From W-Chloroflexi-9 sp045863195 (GTDB lineage Bacteria > Chloroflexota > Dehalococcoidia > UBA2979): 64,000 bases of DNA. Where the stretch lies: positions 1 through 64,000 of the forward strand of contig BTUI01000002.1 of assembly GCA_045863195.1 (NCBI GenBank). The letters are read 5' to 3'. Shown here piece after piece: positions 33,951 through 44,399 of this stretch (its first letter is position 1; each line of letters starts with the position of its first letter). The notes beneath the pieces were generated by a model that saw nothing but the letters and a program-made list of their open reading frames with translations, did no database searches and had not been told where the DNA came from. A program made the position numbers and the translations under genes.

Positions 33951-34703
33951 CTACAGGCGCTGCGCGCGGACGACGATGCGGTGGCTGTACTCGCGGGTGG
34001 TGGCGTCGAACTCGCCGCCGCAGGTGTAGAGCGTGATCGAGTCGATGCCGTCCGCGTTGCTCCAGACCTGCGCCCACCCGGCGCCGTCCGCGGCCACGTC
34101 GCGCACGGAGACGACCCCGTACCGCAGCGTCTCGCCACGGAAGTCGACCTCGATGATGTCGCCGTTGCCGAGCAGGCCCAGTTGGGCGAAGACGCCGTTG
34201 CCGCGGTAGTTCACGTCCGCGTAGGGGACGTATGCGGCGTAGTTCACGTGGCCGGAGAAGATGGCGTTGCCGCCCTCACCGGGGGCGCCGCCCATGCCGG
34301 GCCAGAGCGCCATGTCATACCAGACCACGTCCGCCGGTCCGGCCGGGGCCACCATCACGCCGTCGCCGCCGACGAACTTCGCGCTGACCTGTGAGTCCAC
34401 GCCGAGCGTGGGGATGCGGATCCGCGCGTAGTTGGCGTCCGAGGGGTACCCGAAGTCGTCCAGGAACTGTGACAGGCCCTCGACGGTCTGGGCGCTCGGA
34501 TCCTCGGTCGGGATCGGGGTCGGCGTGGTGGTGGGCGTACGCGTCACGGTGGCCGTGGCGGTCGCCGTCTCGGTAGGGGTGGGGGTCTCGGTGGGTGGGG
34601 GCGCGGCGTTGCCGCCGGAGCAGCCGCCGAGGAGCAGCGTCAGCGCGACGAGCGCGCCACCCACGATCACAGACATCCGCCGCAGCGCCATGCAGCGCCT
34701 CAT
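33951..34703 (-). CDS. Class F sortase, lipoprotein-type
   Basis: A 250-aa sortase-fold protein. The N-terminus is a lipoprotein signal (LLLGGCSGG, Cys28) followed by a Thr/Pro spacer (~35-70), unlike most sortases, which have a plain membrane anchor. The catalytic domain has His152 (FSGHVN), Cys228 (LYTCGG) and Arg242 (SHRIVVRA), all present. It may cleave and attach or process a surface protein, but no LPXTG-type substrate is visible in the window. In-frame ATGs at 34691 and 34676 are alternative starts. Confidence 0.8.
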   Translation of the reverse strand: MRRCMALRRMSVIVGGALVALTLLLGGCSGGNAAPPPTETPTPTETATATATVTRTPTTTPTPIPTEDPSAQTVEGLSQFLDDFGYPSDANYARIRIPTLGVDSQVSAKFVGGDGVMVAPAGPADVVWYDMALWPGMGGAPGEGGNAIFSGHVNYAAYVPYADVNYRGNGVFAQLGLLGNGDIIEVDFRGETLRYGVVSVRDVAADGAGWAQVWSNADGIDSITLYTCGGEFDATTREYSHRIVVRAQRL

Positions 34704-34775
34704 TTCATCTCACGGGTCAGACGAACGGCGGGTGGGTGCGGTTCCACCACGATACCGCCCGAACTGGCCGTCCGG

Positions 34776-35042
34776 CTAGGCGGGCCCGGTCCGACCGGCG
34801 CGGCGGAGGTACTCCGCCATCAGGGCATCCTGGGCCTCTGCGGCCTCCTGACGGCCCTCCTGGAGGCCGGTCATCGCCCGCGCGCGGGCGCGTTCCAGCC
34901 GCGTCCGTGCGGAGCGCAGCGGGCCGCGCACGCCCTCCGGCAGCGCTTCCAGCGTCTCCTCGTCGGTCGCGAGCAACTGACGGGCCGCCACGAAGCCGGC
35001 GGCGATGCCGGCGTGGGCGATGAGCAGCGTGGAGAGGCGCAT
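34776..35042 (-). CDS. Hypothetical 88-aa helical protein
   Basis: I do not recognise this small protein. A short hydrophobic N-terminus (STLLIAHAGIAAGFVAAR) is followed by a charged helical region with Arg/Glu/Gln repeats (RSARTRLERARARAMTGLQ, EGRQEAAEAQDALMAEYLRR). It starts 2 nt after the stop of the DUF948-like gene and is probably made with it, perhaps as part of a small membrane/envelope pair. Confidence 0.55.
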   Translation of the reverse strand: MRLSTLLIAHAGIAAGFVAARQLLATDEETLEALPEGVRGPLRSARTRLERARARAMTGLQEGRQEAAEAQDALMAEYLRRAGRTGPA

Positions 35043-35044
35043 GC

Positions 35045-35368
35045 CTAGTCCTGCTTCCGGCGGTTGCGGATGCCGGTGACGGACGCGAACCCGCGCCGCA
35101 CGCCTCGCCCGACGGCGACCACGCGGATCAGCGGGTGGACGGCGGTATCGGCGACGAAGTCCGTGGTGCCGCGCACGTTCTGGACGGTGCGCTGCACCTC
35201 CTCCAGCGTCGGCCTGATCGGGTCGTTGAGGAGCGCCTGCAGCGTCCGCGAGAGCGAGCGGATCGCGAACCAGAGACCGAACGCCGCGATCGCGAGCGCG
35301 AGCATGAGGATCACCCCCATCGCGCCGTACACGATGACCACAATGTCGCGGAGTTCGGCCAGGCTCAT
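35045..35368 (-). CDS. DUF948-like single-helix membrane protein
   Basis: A 107-aa protein with one transmembrane helix (residues ~9-33) and a long amphipathic region (SRTLQALLNDPIRPTLEEVQRTVQNVRGTT) typical of DUF948-like proteins, ending in a basic tail (RRGFASVTGIRNRRKQD). ATG 35368 is favoured because it opens directly on the membrane helix. Minus-strand TAGGAT (35409-35414) lies 40 nt upstream. It is paired with the 88-aa gene. Function unknown. Confidence 0.6.
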   Translation of the reverse strand: MSLAELRDIVVIVYGAMGVILMLALAIAAFGLWFAIRSLSRTLQALLNDPIRPTLEEVQRTVQNVRGTTDFVADTAVHPLIRVVAVGRGVRRGFASVTGIRNRRKQD

Positions 35369-35462
35369 GCGGAGCGCCCTTCCCCCTGCCGGTGTGCCCG
35401 GCCCTTCCATCCTACCGATGCGGGACGAGGCGGGACAAACCGCCCGCATGCCCGGGGGCCCA

Positions 35463-36545
35463 TCAGGCCTCGGAGCGCTCGATGGTGCCGCCGCCCACGA
35501 CCTCATCGCCCCGGTAGAGGACGAGCGCCTGGCCGGGAGCCGGGCCGCGGACGGGGCGGTCGAACTCGACCGTGAACCCGCACCCGTCCGCCTCGAATGC
35601 GACCACGCGCGCGGGCGCGGCCTCCGCGTGGTAGCGGATGCGCGCGCTCAGCGGCTCGCCTGGCAGCGGAGGCTCCGAGGTCCACGTGGCGCCGGAGGCG
35701 ACCACGTGCCGCCGGCTCAGCGATGTCTCGTCGCCGATCACGATCACGTTCCGCCGCACATCGATCGCCGTCACGAACTGCTTCTCCGCGCCCGAGACGC
35801 CGAGGCCGCGGCGCTGGCCGACGGTGTAGAACGGCACCCCCCGGTGCTCGCCGGCGACGCTGCCATCCTCGCGCTCGATGTGGCCCGGGGACGCCTCCAC
35901 GCCGCGGGCGGCGAGCAGGTCGCGGTAGTCGCCGCCGGGGACGAAGCAGATGTCCACGCTGTCCGGCTTGTCCGCGAGCGGGAGCCCCGCCTCGCGGGCG
36001 ATGGCGCGGACCTCCGGCTTGGTGAGGCCGCCGAGCGGGAAGAGCGTGCGGCTCAGCGCCTCCTGCCCGAGCGTGTAGAGGACGTACGACTGGTCCTTGT
36101 CCGCATCCACGGCCGTGCGCAGCCGGAAGCGGTCGCCGTCGCGCTCCACGCGGGCGTAGTGGCCCGTGGCGAGCCGGTCGACGCCCATCGCGAGCGCGCG
36201 CTGGAGCAGGGTGTCGAACTTCACGTACTGGTTGCAGTTCAGGCAGGGGTTCGGGGTGCGACCGCTGGCGTACGCGTCCACGAACGCGGAGATCACGTCG
36301 CGTTCGAACTCGCGCTCCATGTTCAGCGTGTAGTGCGGGATGCCGATCGCCTGCGCGGCGGCGCGCGCGTCCGCGACATCCTCAATGCCGCAGCAGGTGC
36401 GACCGGAGGAGAGCGCAGCGCCGTCCGCCTCCGTGTAGAGGCGCAGCGTCACGCCCACCACGTCATACCCCTGGCGGTGCAGGAGCGCGGCGGCGACGGC
36501 GGAGTCGACTCCGCCCGACATGGCGACGAGGACGCGTTCCGGCAC
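35463..36545 (-). CDS. mnmA: tRNA 2-thiouridylase MnmA
   Basis: A 360-aa tRNA-specific 2-thiouridylase, which thiolates U34 of tRNA-Lys, -Glu and -Gln. It has the PP-loop AMSGGVDSAVAA and the catalytic cysteines Cys104 (CLNCNQYVKF) and Cys200 (SVDICFVPG). TGHYAR and DADKDQSYVLY are also as expected. GTG 36545 is preferred because GGAGG stands 8 nt ahead; GTG 36560 is in frame but lacks this. It is divergent from rsfS. Confidence 0.93.
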   Translation of the reverse strand: MPERVLVAMSGGVDSAVAAALLHRQGYDVVGVTLRLYTEADGAALSSGRTCCGIEDVADARAAAQAIGIPHYTLNMEREFERDVISAFVDAYASGRTPNPCLNCNQYVKFDTLLQRALAMGVDRLATGHYARVERDGDRFRLRTAVDADKDQSYVLYTLGQEALSRTLFPLGGLTKPEVRAIAREAGLPLADKPDSVDICFVPGGDYRDLLAARGVEASPGHIEREDGSVAGEHRGVPFYTVGQRRGLGVSGAEKQFVTAIDVRRNVIVIGDETSLSRRHVVASGATWTSEPPLPGEPLSARIRYHAEAAPARVVAFEADGCGFTVEFDRPVRGPAPGQALVLYRGDEVVGGGTIERSEA

Positions 36546-36602
36546 CGGGGAGACCTCCACGGGCGCGCGAACATGCGCGCCGGTCCATCACCCAGTGTGC
36601 CC

Positions 36603-36608
36603 TATACT
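36603..36608 (+). promoter_or_regulatory. -10 hexamer TATACT for rsfS
   Basis: TATACT lies 30 nt before ATG 36639 in the mnmA-rsfS divergent spacer. No clear -35 is seen. Confidence 0.45.
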
Positions 36609-36638
36609 CGGAGTCCGCGCACCGCACCCGCCGGGCGC

Positions 36639-37085
36639 ATGGGACGGGAGTCCGGTCTGAGCATCGAGCAGGATGTGCACATCGACGACGCGGACACGCC
36701 AGCGCTGGTGGAGGCCGCGGACGCGCCTTCCCTCGCCCCCGCGGAGGCTGCGGACTACGCGCACGACCTGATCGATGTGCTGGTGGACCGGCAGGCCTCG
36801 GACGTGGTGCTGCTGGACCTGAGCCGCCTCGCCGCCTTCGCCGACTTCTTCGTGATCGCCACCGCGGACAACATCCGCCAGGCTCGCGCGCTGGTGGACG
36901 CGGTGGACGTGTGCGCGACGCAGCACGGCGAGAACGCGAGCGTGGAGGGCAGCGCGGACGAGGGCTGGATCCTGGTCGACGCGGGCAACGGCGTCATCAT
37001 CCACCTGTTCTCGGTGGAGTCGCGCGTCTACTACAACCTCGAAGGCCTGTGGCGTCGCGCGCAGGAAGTCGTGCGCATCCAGTAG
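36639..37085 (+). CDS. rsfS: Ribosomal silencing factor RsfS
   Basis: A 148-aa ribosome-silencing factor (RsfS/Iojap), which binds L14 and blocks subunit joining during starvation. The core has DLIDVLVDRQASDVVLLDLS, ADFFVIATADNIRQARALVD and GWILVDAGNGVIIHLFSVESRVYYNLEGLW, all characteristic. The first ~35 residues are an extra acidic lead. ATG 36639 is the simplest start. Confidence 0.9.
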   Translation: MGRESGLSIEQDVHIDDADTPALVEAADAPSLAPAEAADYAHDLIDVLVDRQASDVVLLDLSRLAAFADFFVIATADNIRQARALVDAVDVCATQHGENASVEGSADEGWILVDAGNGVIIHLFSVESRVYYNLEGLWRRAQEVVRIQ

Positions 37086-37092
37086 CGCCGGC

Positions 37093-37449
37093 CTATGGCT
37101 GGCGGGCTGCCCGCCGCCGGTGCACCTCGACCGCGACGAGCACGGCGGCGGCGGCCACGCGGGCGTCACCGGCCGCGACCGCGATCCGGCGGTCGGCCGC
37201 CTCGTGGTCCTCGTCTTCGTCTACCACCTCACGCAGCACCGCCACGGCCTCGAGCAGGCGCAATCGCGCCGTTTCGCCGATCGCCCGTCCCTCGCTGTTC
37301 AGCCGTTCGAGGGTGACCGCAGCGCCGAGCGCGGGTGCGACCTCGACCAGTGCGCGGACGGCCTCGCGGTGGAGGTCTCGGCGGCGTCCCTCCTGGGGCG
37401 TTGATGGGGCGGTGCGTTCGGACTGAGGGGAGTGAGGCAGCTCAACCAT
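37093..37449 (-). CDS. Hypothetical 118-aa helical protein
   Basis: A small acidic and Ala-rich protein of unknown function, with long predicted helices (LHREAVRALVEVAPALGAAV, ARLRLLEAVAVLREVVDEDE) and no signal. Third codon positions are strongly G/C, as expected for a gene here, and it ends 7 nt from the converging rsfS stop. There is no strong ribosome-binding site (GGAG about 12 nt upstream). It could still be a chance open frame. Confidence 0.42.
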   Translation of the reverse strand: MVELPHSPQSERTAPSTPQEGRRRDLHREAVRALVEVAPALGAAVTLERLNSEGRAIGETARLRLLEAVAVLREVVDEDEDHEAADRRIAVAAGDARVAAAAVLVAVEVHRRRAARQP

Positions 37450-37593
37450 GGGAGCGACTCCGGACGGGGGGCCAACGCGTGTCGTGCGATTCGATACGGC
37501 TGATGGTGCGCCGGAGCGTTCCTGTCCCGTAGGCCGGACTGAGTGAATCCGGGTAGAGCCTGCGGGGTGAGCAGGTTAAGCCGGGGTGAATGC

Positions 37594-37623
37594 GTTACAG
37601 GCGCCCTCTCAGGCGCCCGTAAC
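37594..37623 (-). terminator. Terminator-like hairpin downstream of ndk
   Basis: Nested inverted repeats GTTAC-GGCGCC and GGCGCC-GTAAC are separated by a 6-nt loop, with one internal mismatch, giving an 11-bp stem. It lies 23 nt downstream of the ndk stop on the minus strand and can end the gyrA-to-ndk run. Confidence 0.62.
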
Positions 37624-37646
37624 AGTTCTTGAACCGTGAACGAGTC

Positions 37647-38108
37647 TTACAGTTCGAACGCCCAGCGGTCCGTGTCGCGGCCCCAGGAGGCGATGGTCTG
37701 GCCCTCGAAGAAGATCCCGATCTCGCGCTCGGCGGAGGCGGGGCTGTCCGAGCCGTGGACCAGGTTGCGGCCGATCTCCACGCCCAGGTCGCCGCGGATC
37801 GTGCCGGGTGCGGCCTCGGTCGGGCGGGTGGCGCCCATCGTCTGGCGGGCGGCGGCCACGGCATTCGGCCCCTCGAAGACGGCGGCGAGGATCGGGCTGC
37901 TGGTGATGTAGTCGACCAGGCCCTGGAAGAACGGCTTGCCCTCGTGCTCGCCGTAGTGGCGCTTCGCCAGCGCCTCGTCCACCTGCAGCAGGCGCACGGC
38001 GACCGGCTTCAGGCCGCGCTGCTCCAGCCGGCGGAGGACTTCGAAGCCCAGCCCGCGCTGCATCGCGTCCGGCTTCACCAGGATCAGGGTGCGTTCCATG
38101 TCGGCCAT
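37647..38108 (-). CDS. ndk: Nucleoside diphosphate kinase
   Basis: A 153-aa enzyme that balances nucleoside triphosphates. Markers are LILVKPDAMQRGL, the active-site His118 in NLVHGSDSP, TRPTEAAPGTIRGD and SAEREIGIFF. Length is normal. ATG 38108 or the nearby ATG 38099 may be used. It closes the co-oriented gyrA-thiL-tsaE-tsaB-ndk run. Confidence 0.94.
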   Translation of the reverse strand: MADMERTLILVKPDAMQRGLGFEVLRRLEQRGLKPVAVRLLQVDEALAKRHYGEHEGKPFFQGLVDYITSSPILAAVFEGPNAVAAARQTMGATRPTEAAPGTIRGDLGVEIGRNLVHGSDSPASAEREIGIFFEGQTIASWGRDTDRWAFEL

Positions 38109-38143
38109 CTCAGTCTCCTCGGTCGTATGTGTGACGTGGTGGA

Positions 38144-38848
38144 TCAGACGCGCGGGCGCGGCGGGGTGATGGAGGGCGGGCGCAGATAGCGCGCATCCAC
38201 CCTGGCCGGATCGCCGAAGGCCCCGTGCCACCGTGCGAGGCGCACCAGCGCCACCGCACGAGACGCCGCCGCTGGCCCCGCCACAGTGTCGCCGCTCCGG
38301 CCCTCAGCGTCTCGCGCCGCCTCCAGCGTGGGCGTGCGCTCGCCGCACCAGAGGGCCGGGCGGGGCGCCTCGCGGGCGGCGACCTCCGGCGCGTCGAGGC
38401 GTGCCTCGACGAGCGCCCGCGGCGCGGTGTTCGGGCCGGCGTCGACGTAGGCGGCCCAGGCGATGCCGGCGCGGCCGGCGTCGTGGACGGCCACGACCGT
38501 CGTGCCCGCCGCTATGTGCCTCCACGCGTCCGCCTCCAGCCGGTCGATGCCAGCGAGCGGGACGTCCAGCCCGAGCGCGAGGCCCTGCGCGGTGGCGATG
38601 CCGGTGCGGACCTGCCCGTACTGGCCGGGCCCCGCATTCACGGCGATGCGCCCGATCTGCCCGCGCTCGACCCCGGCGCGCTCGAGCAGCGCGTCCAGGC
38701 CGGCGAGCAGTTCGAGCGCGACGGTCTGGCTGACGCGCCACGCAGCCTCCGCCACCACCTGGCCGGCGGCATCGAGCAGCGCGAGCGACACATCGTCCGA
38801 GGCGGTGTCGATGCCGAGGTCGAGCGACCGGGGAGGGTGATCAGCCAC
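38144..38848 (-). CDS. tsaB: tRNA threonylcarbamoyladenosine protein TsaB
   Basis: A 234-aa inactive ASKHA-fold partner of TsaD in t6A37 tRNA modification. The opening LGIDTASDDVSLALL and the region VNAGPGQYGQVRTGIATAQG are family markers. Its start overlaps the end of tsaE by 8 nt. The tsaD gene itself is not in the window. Confidence 0.88.
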   Translation of the reverse strand: MADHPPRSLDLGIDTASDDVSLALLDAAGQVVAEAAWRVSQTVALELLAGLDALLERAGVERGQIGRIAVNAGPGQYGQVRTGIATAQGLALGLDVPLAGIDRLEADAWRHIAAGTTVVAVHDAGRAGIAWAAYVDAGPNTAPRALVEARLDAPEVAAREAPRPALWCGERTPTLEAARDAEGRSGDTVAGPAAASRAVALVRLARWHGAFGDPARVDARYLRPPSITPPRPRV

Positions 38849-39320
38849 GCGCGCCCAGCCCGTCCAGGATGCGGCGGTACCGCTCTCCGCTGGCGACGAT
38901 GGTGATGCGTCGCTCCTTCGGTGCGCCCTCCACGAGGTCGATCACCACGAGGAGGTGCTCCGCCGGGAGGACCTCGATGCCACGCTCCGGCCACTCGATG
39001 AGCAGCACACCGTCCGCGGCTTGCTGTTCCAGCGCCAGGTCTTCGACCTCGGCCGGGTCGGTGAGGCGGTAGAGGTCCGCGTGGTAGAGGCGCAGGGCGC
39101 CCTCGTGCCGGGTCATGAGCACGAACGTGGGCGAGGTGACCGGCGTATCGAGGCGCAGCCCCTGACCGACGCCCTGCGCGAGCGCGGTCTTGCCGGCGCC
39201 CAGCGTCCCCTGCAGTAGCACCACGTCGCCCGCACGGAGCAGCCGCGCGAGCCGCCGCCCGAGGGCGCGCGTCTGTGCGACGCCAGCCGTCGTGTACGTC
39301 GCGCGGTTGGCGGTGTTCAT
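38841..39320 (-). CDS. tsaE: tRNA threonylcarbamoyladenosine ATPase TsaE
   Basis: A 159-aa P-loop ATPase needed for t6A37 formation. It has Walker A GTLGAGKT (38-45), SPTFVLMTRHEG, LYHADLYRL and LIEWPERG. Its start overlaps the thiL stop (ATGA), and it overlaps tsaB at the other end, so the three are translationally coupled. Confidence 0.92.
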   Translation of the reverse strand: MNTANRATYTTAGVAQTRALGRRLARLLRAGDVVLLQGTLGAGKTALAQGVGQGLRLDTPVTSPTFVLMTRHEGALRLYHADLYRLTDPAEVEDLALEQQAADGVLLIEWPERGIEVLPAEHLLVVIDLVEGAPKERRITIVASGERYRRILDGLGARG

Positions 39321-40336
39321 CGGGCGGAGTGCGCCGGCTTCAACTGGTCCCAGCCACGGGAGGGTGGCTCGTAGGTGCTGCCATCCTCCGTGAGGACGAT
39401 GACCTCGCCCGGGTGGTTGGCGACGACGCGGCCGATCAACGTGACCGGCAGGTCGGCACGGTCGAGCGAGCGGAGGATGCCCTCCGGGCCGCAGAGGATC
39501 AGTTCGAAGTCCTCCCCCCCGCCGAGCGCGAGGTCCAGCGCCGCCTCGTGCCCGAGCAGGCTGACGGCGGCCGGGGCCAGCGGCAGCGTGGCCGCCGCGA
39601 GCTCGATGCCGCAGCGCGAGGCGTCTGCGATGTGGCCGAGGTCCTGTAGCAGGCCGTCCGAGATGTCCATGCCGCAGGCGACGCCGCCCGCCGCGGCGGA
39701 CTGGCCGAGGGCTACGCGGGCGCGTGGACGGCGGTGGGCCCGCAGCAGCGGCTCCGCGGCCGGGAGGTTCGCCCGCCCCGCCTCGATCAGCGCGAGGCCG
39801 GCGGCGCTCGCGCCGGGGGTGCCGCTGACGGCGACGCGGTCGCCGGGGCGCGCGCCGCCGCGACGCAGGAGCGCGGGGGTGCCGTCGCGGCGCATCCGCG
39901 CGACGCCGTACGCGGCGATGCTGATGGCGGTGGTCTCGCCTCGCACGATGTCGCCGCCGGCGACGTGGACGTGGTGCGCGCGGCACGCGCCGGCGATGCC
40001 CTCCGCGAGCGCGTCCACGTCCTCCACGGTCAGGGTGGGGCCCAGGGTGATGCCGGCGAGGAGCATGCTGGGTGTGGCCCCCATGGCGGCGAGGTCCGAG
40101 ACGTTCGCGGCGACGGCGCGCCAGCCGGCATCGGCCAGCGACATGGTGTCGCGCCGCCAGTGGGTGCCCTCCGTCAGGACATCGATGGTGGCGACGGTCG
40201 CCCCCGCCTCGGGCAGCCAGGCTGCCGCGTCGTCCCCCGGTGGGACGAGGATGTCGCGCGCCGCGGACTCACCCAGCCGCGACACGATGCGGTCGATGAG
40301 TGAGAACTCGCCGAGGCTGTCCAGTGAGTGCGGCAC
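39317..40336 (-). CDS. thiL: Thiamine-monophosphate kinase ThiL
   Basis: A 339-aa kinase converting thiamine monophosphate to the diphosphate. Visible are LVPPGDDAAAWLP, DVLTEGTHWRR, NVSDLAAMGATPS, VAGGDIVRG and a C-terminal DISDGLLQDLGHIA with GGEDFELI. GTG 40336 is chosen because a TACACT hexamer ends exactly 6 nt upstream, with no room for a leader. It follows gyrA by 28 nt and overlaps tsaE. Confidence 0.9.
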   Translation of the reverse strand: MPHSLDSLGEFSLIDRIVSRLGESAARDILVPPGDDAAAWLPEAGATVATIDVLTEGTHWRRDTMSLADAGWRAVAANVSDLAAMGATPSMLLAGITLGPTLTVEDVDALAEGIAGACRAHHVHVAGGDIVRGETTAISIAAYGVARMRRDGTPALLRRGGARPGDRVAVSGTPGASAAGLALIEAGRANLPAAEPLLRAHRRPRARVALGQSAAAGGVACGMDISDGLLQDLGHIADASRCGIELAAATLPLAPAAVSLLGHEAALDLALGGGEDFELILCGPEGILRSLDRADLPVTLIGRVVANHPGEVIVLTEDGSTYEPPSRGWDQLKPAHSAR

Positions 40337-40342
40337 CCTCAG

Positions 40343-40348
40343 AGTGTA
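40343..40348 (-). promoter_or_regulatory. -10 hexamer TACACT for a leaderless thiL mRNA
   Basis: TACACT (minus strand) ends 6 nt before GTG 40336, so transcription would begin at the start codon. It lies in the 28-nt spacer behind gyrA. Confidence 0.5.
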
Positions 40349-40364
40349 GGCCGGGACGCCGGGC

Positions 40365-42869
<2,505 letters not shown>

Positions 42870-42932
42870 GACAGGCCCTTCGCGCTGGCGACGCGTACAA
42901 ACGGTCGAGCCGGGACGTGCTGGGTAGGTCTG

Positions 42933-42938
42933 ATTCTA
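42933..42938 (-). promoter_or_regulatory. -10 hexamer TAGAAT for gyrA
   Basis: TAGAAT on the minus strand lies 63 nt before the gyrA ATG, giving a leader of about 55 nt. The -35 is poor. Confidence 0.4.
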
Positions 42939-42990
42939 CCAGCGCGGCCCGGCTCGAACGAGGGCGCCCGAGGGCGCTGTCAGCGTGTCG

Positions 42991-43545
42991 TTATGGCAAC
43001 AGCACCACGGGGATGCGGTGCGTGGAGGGCGGGAAGCCCTCGCCACCGGACGGGTCCGGGGCGGCCACGACCAGATGGCCGACCTGCGGCTCGGCGACGG
43101 TGTAGGCGTCCAGCACGAACGTGAACGCGCCCGCGCCATCCACCCCGCCGCCCATCGTGAACCCGGAGGCGACGACGTTGCCCTCCCGGTCTTCCAGCAT
43201 CCAGTCGACCTGCGACTCGAAGGTGCGCGAGCAGCCCTCGATCGTGTCGCCGGCCGCGAGCGGCTGCCCGGCGACGGCCGAAGTCACGAGGACGAACGAG
43301 GCCTCCGCGAGCACCGGGTCGAGCGCGTCACACGCGGCGACCGGGGTCGCCGGAGGCGCCGTCGGGCTCGATGGCGCTTCGGTGGCCGTCTCCGCGGGCG
43401 TCTCCGCGGGCGCGGTGGTGGCCGTCGCCGCTGCCTGGGGCGTCGAGGTCGACCCGGTGGGGGTGGGCTCGGCCTCGGACGAGCAGGCGGAAAGGATGAG
43501 TGCGAGGCCGGCGGCCGCGGCGATCAGCAGTCGTGGTCGGGTCAT
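42991..43545 (-). CDS. Gmad2-domain lipoprotein
   Basis: A 184-aa lipoprotein with signal LALILSACSS (lipidated Cys21), a Thr/Pro/Ala spacer (~30-70), then an Ig-like Gmad2 domain (~80-184; GCSRTFESQVDWMLEDREG, ASGFTMGGGVDGAGAFTF, PSTHRIPVVLLP). Such domains are extracytoplasmic beta-sandwiches; the ligand is unknown. It follows the response-regulator gene on the same strand by 100 nt. Confidence 0.72.
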   Translation of the reverse strand: MTRPRLLIAAAAGLALILSACSSEAEPTPTGSTSTPQAAATATTAPAETPAETATEAPSSPTAPPATPVAACDALDPVLAEASFVLVTSAVAGQPLAAGDTIEGCSRTFESQVDWMLEDREGNVVASGFTMGGGVDGAGAFTFVLDAYTVAEPQVGHLVVAAPDPSGGEGFPPSTHRIPVVLLP

Positions 43546-43645
43546 GGGTGGCCTCCTGGGGCGTGCGAATGCTGCCCGGGTAGGGCAGGGTCAGAAGATG
43601 TGACGCTGCGAGCGTCGCGCCGGTTCCCGGGGCGCGGCGCGAGGT

Positions 43646-44374
43646 TCAGGAGAGGACGCCGTCCGGGGTCGTGACGAAGCGGTAGCCGACGCCCCGGTGC
43701 GTCTCGATGTAACGAGGCTCGGACGGCACGGGCTCGAGTTTCCGGCGCAACTGGTTCACGTACACGTGGAGGTTCGCGATCGCATCCTCGTACCCCTGGC
43801 CCCAGACGCGGCGGAGGATGTCGTCGTGCGTGAGGACGCGCCCGGCGTTGCTGACGAGCAGGTGGAGCAGGCGTCGCTCGGTGTCGCTCATCGTGTTCCG
43901 GCGGTCGGCGACGCGGATCTCGTTGGTGTGGAAGTCCACGGTCACCTCCGCATCTCGGTAGGTGTTCACCTCCGCCTCGCGGCGGGGTGCGGCGCGACGG
44001 AGCAGCGCGGCGATGCGGGCGGTGAGTTCGGCCGGGTTCACCGGCTTCACGATGTAGTCGTCCGCCCCGGCGCTCAGCGCTGTCACCACGTCTGCGAGGT
44101 CGCTGCGGCCCGTCACCACCACCACCGGCAGGTCGCTCTGCTCGCGCACGTGCGCGACCACATCCATGCCGCCGAGGTCGGGGAGTCCGAGGTCGAGCGT
44201 CATCAGGTCGAACGTCTGTGACGCCATCAGGTTGAACGCGGTGGCGGCGTCCGGGGCGGTGGTGACCTGGTGCCCCTGCTGGCGCAGGACCACCTCCAGC
44301 AGCCGCCGGCCGCGCTCATCGTCCTCGACGACGAGGATGCTGGCGCGAGGCGAGGGGGGCGGCTGCGTGGTCAC
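43646..44374 (-). CDS. OmpR-family response regulator
   Basis: A 242-aa two-component regulator. The receiver has EDDE, phosphoacceptor Asp61 (TLDLGLPD), Thr in VVTGRSD and Lys109 (YIVKPVNP). The C-terminal winged helix (~130-240) has SDTERRLLHLLVSNAGRVLT, LHVYVNQLRRKLEP and THRGVGYRF, so it binds DNA like PhoB/KdpE. It lies 25 nt after the kinase gene, its likely partner. A TATGCT hexamer ends 6 nt before GTG 44374, suggesting an extra leaderless promoter inside the kinase end. Confidence 0.9.
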   Translation of the reverse strand: MTTQPPPSPRASILVVEDDERGRRLLEVVLRQQGHQVTTAPDAATAFNLMASQTFDLMTLDLGLPDLGGMDVVAHVREQSDLPVVVVTGRSDLADVVTALSAGADDYIVKPVNPAELTARIAALLRRAAPRREAEVNTYRDAEVTVDFHTNEIRVADRRNTMSDTERRLLHLLVSNAGRVLTHDDILRRVWGQGYEDAIANLHVYVNQLRRKLEPVPSEPRYIETHRGVGYRFVTTPDGVLS

Positions 44375-44380
44375 GGGCGG

Positions 44381-44386
44381 AGCATA
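44381..44386 (-). promoter_or_regulatory. -10 hexamer TATGCT for a leaderless response-regulator mRNA
   Basis: TATGCT (minus strand) ends exactly 6 nt before GTG 44374, in the spacer after the histidine-kinase stop. Confidence 0.5.
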
Positions 44387-44399
44387 CCCGACCGGCCGG

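Noticed and set aside
37095..37316. Plus-strand 73-aa frame between rsfS and ndk
   Set aside because: Arg/Pro-rich shadow composition; the minus-strand frame at 37093-37449 has better codon bias.
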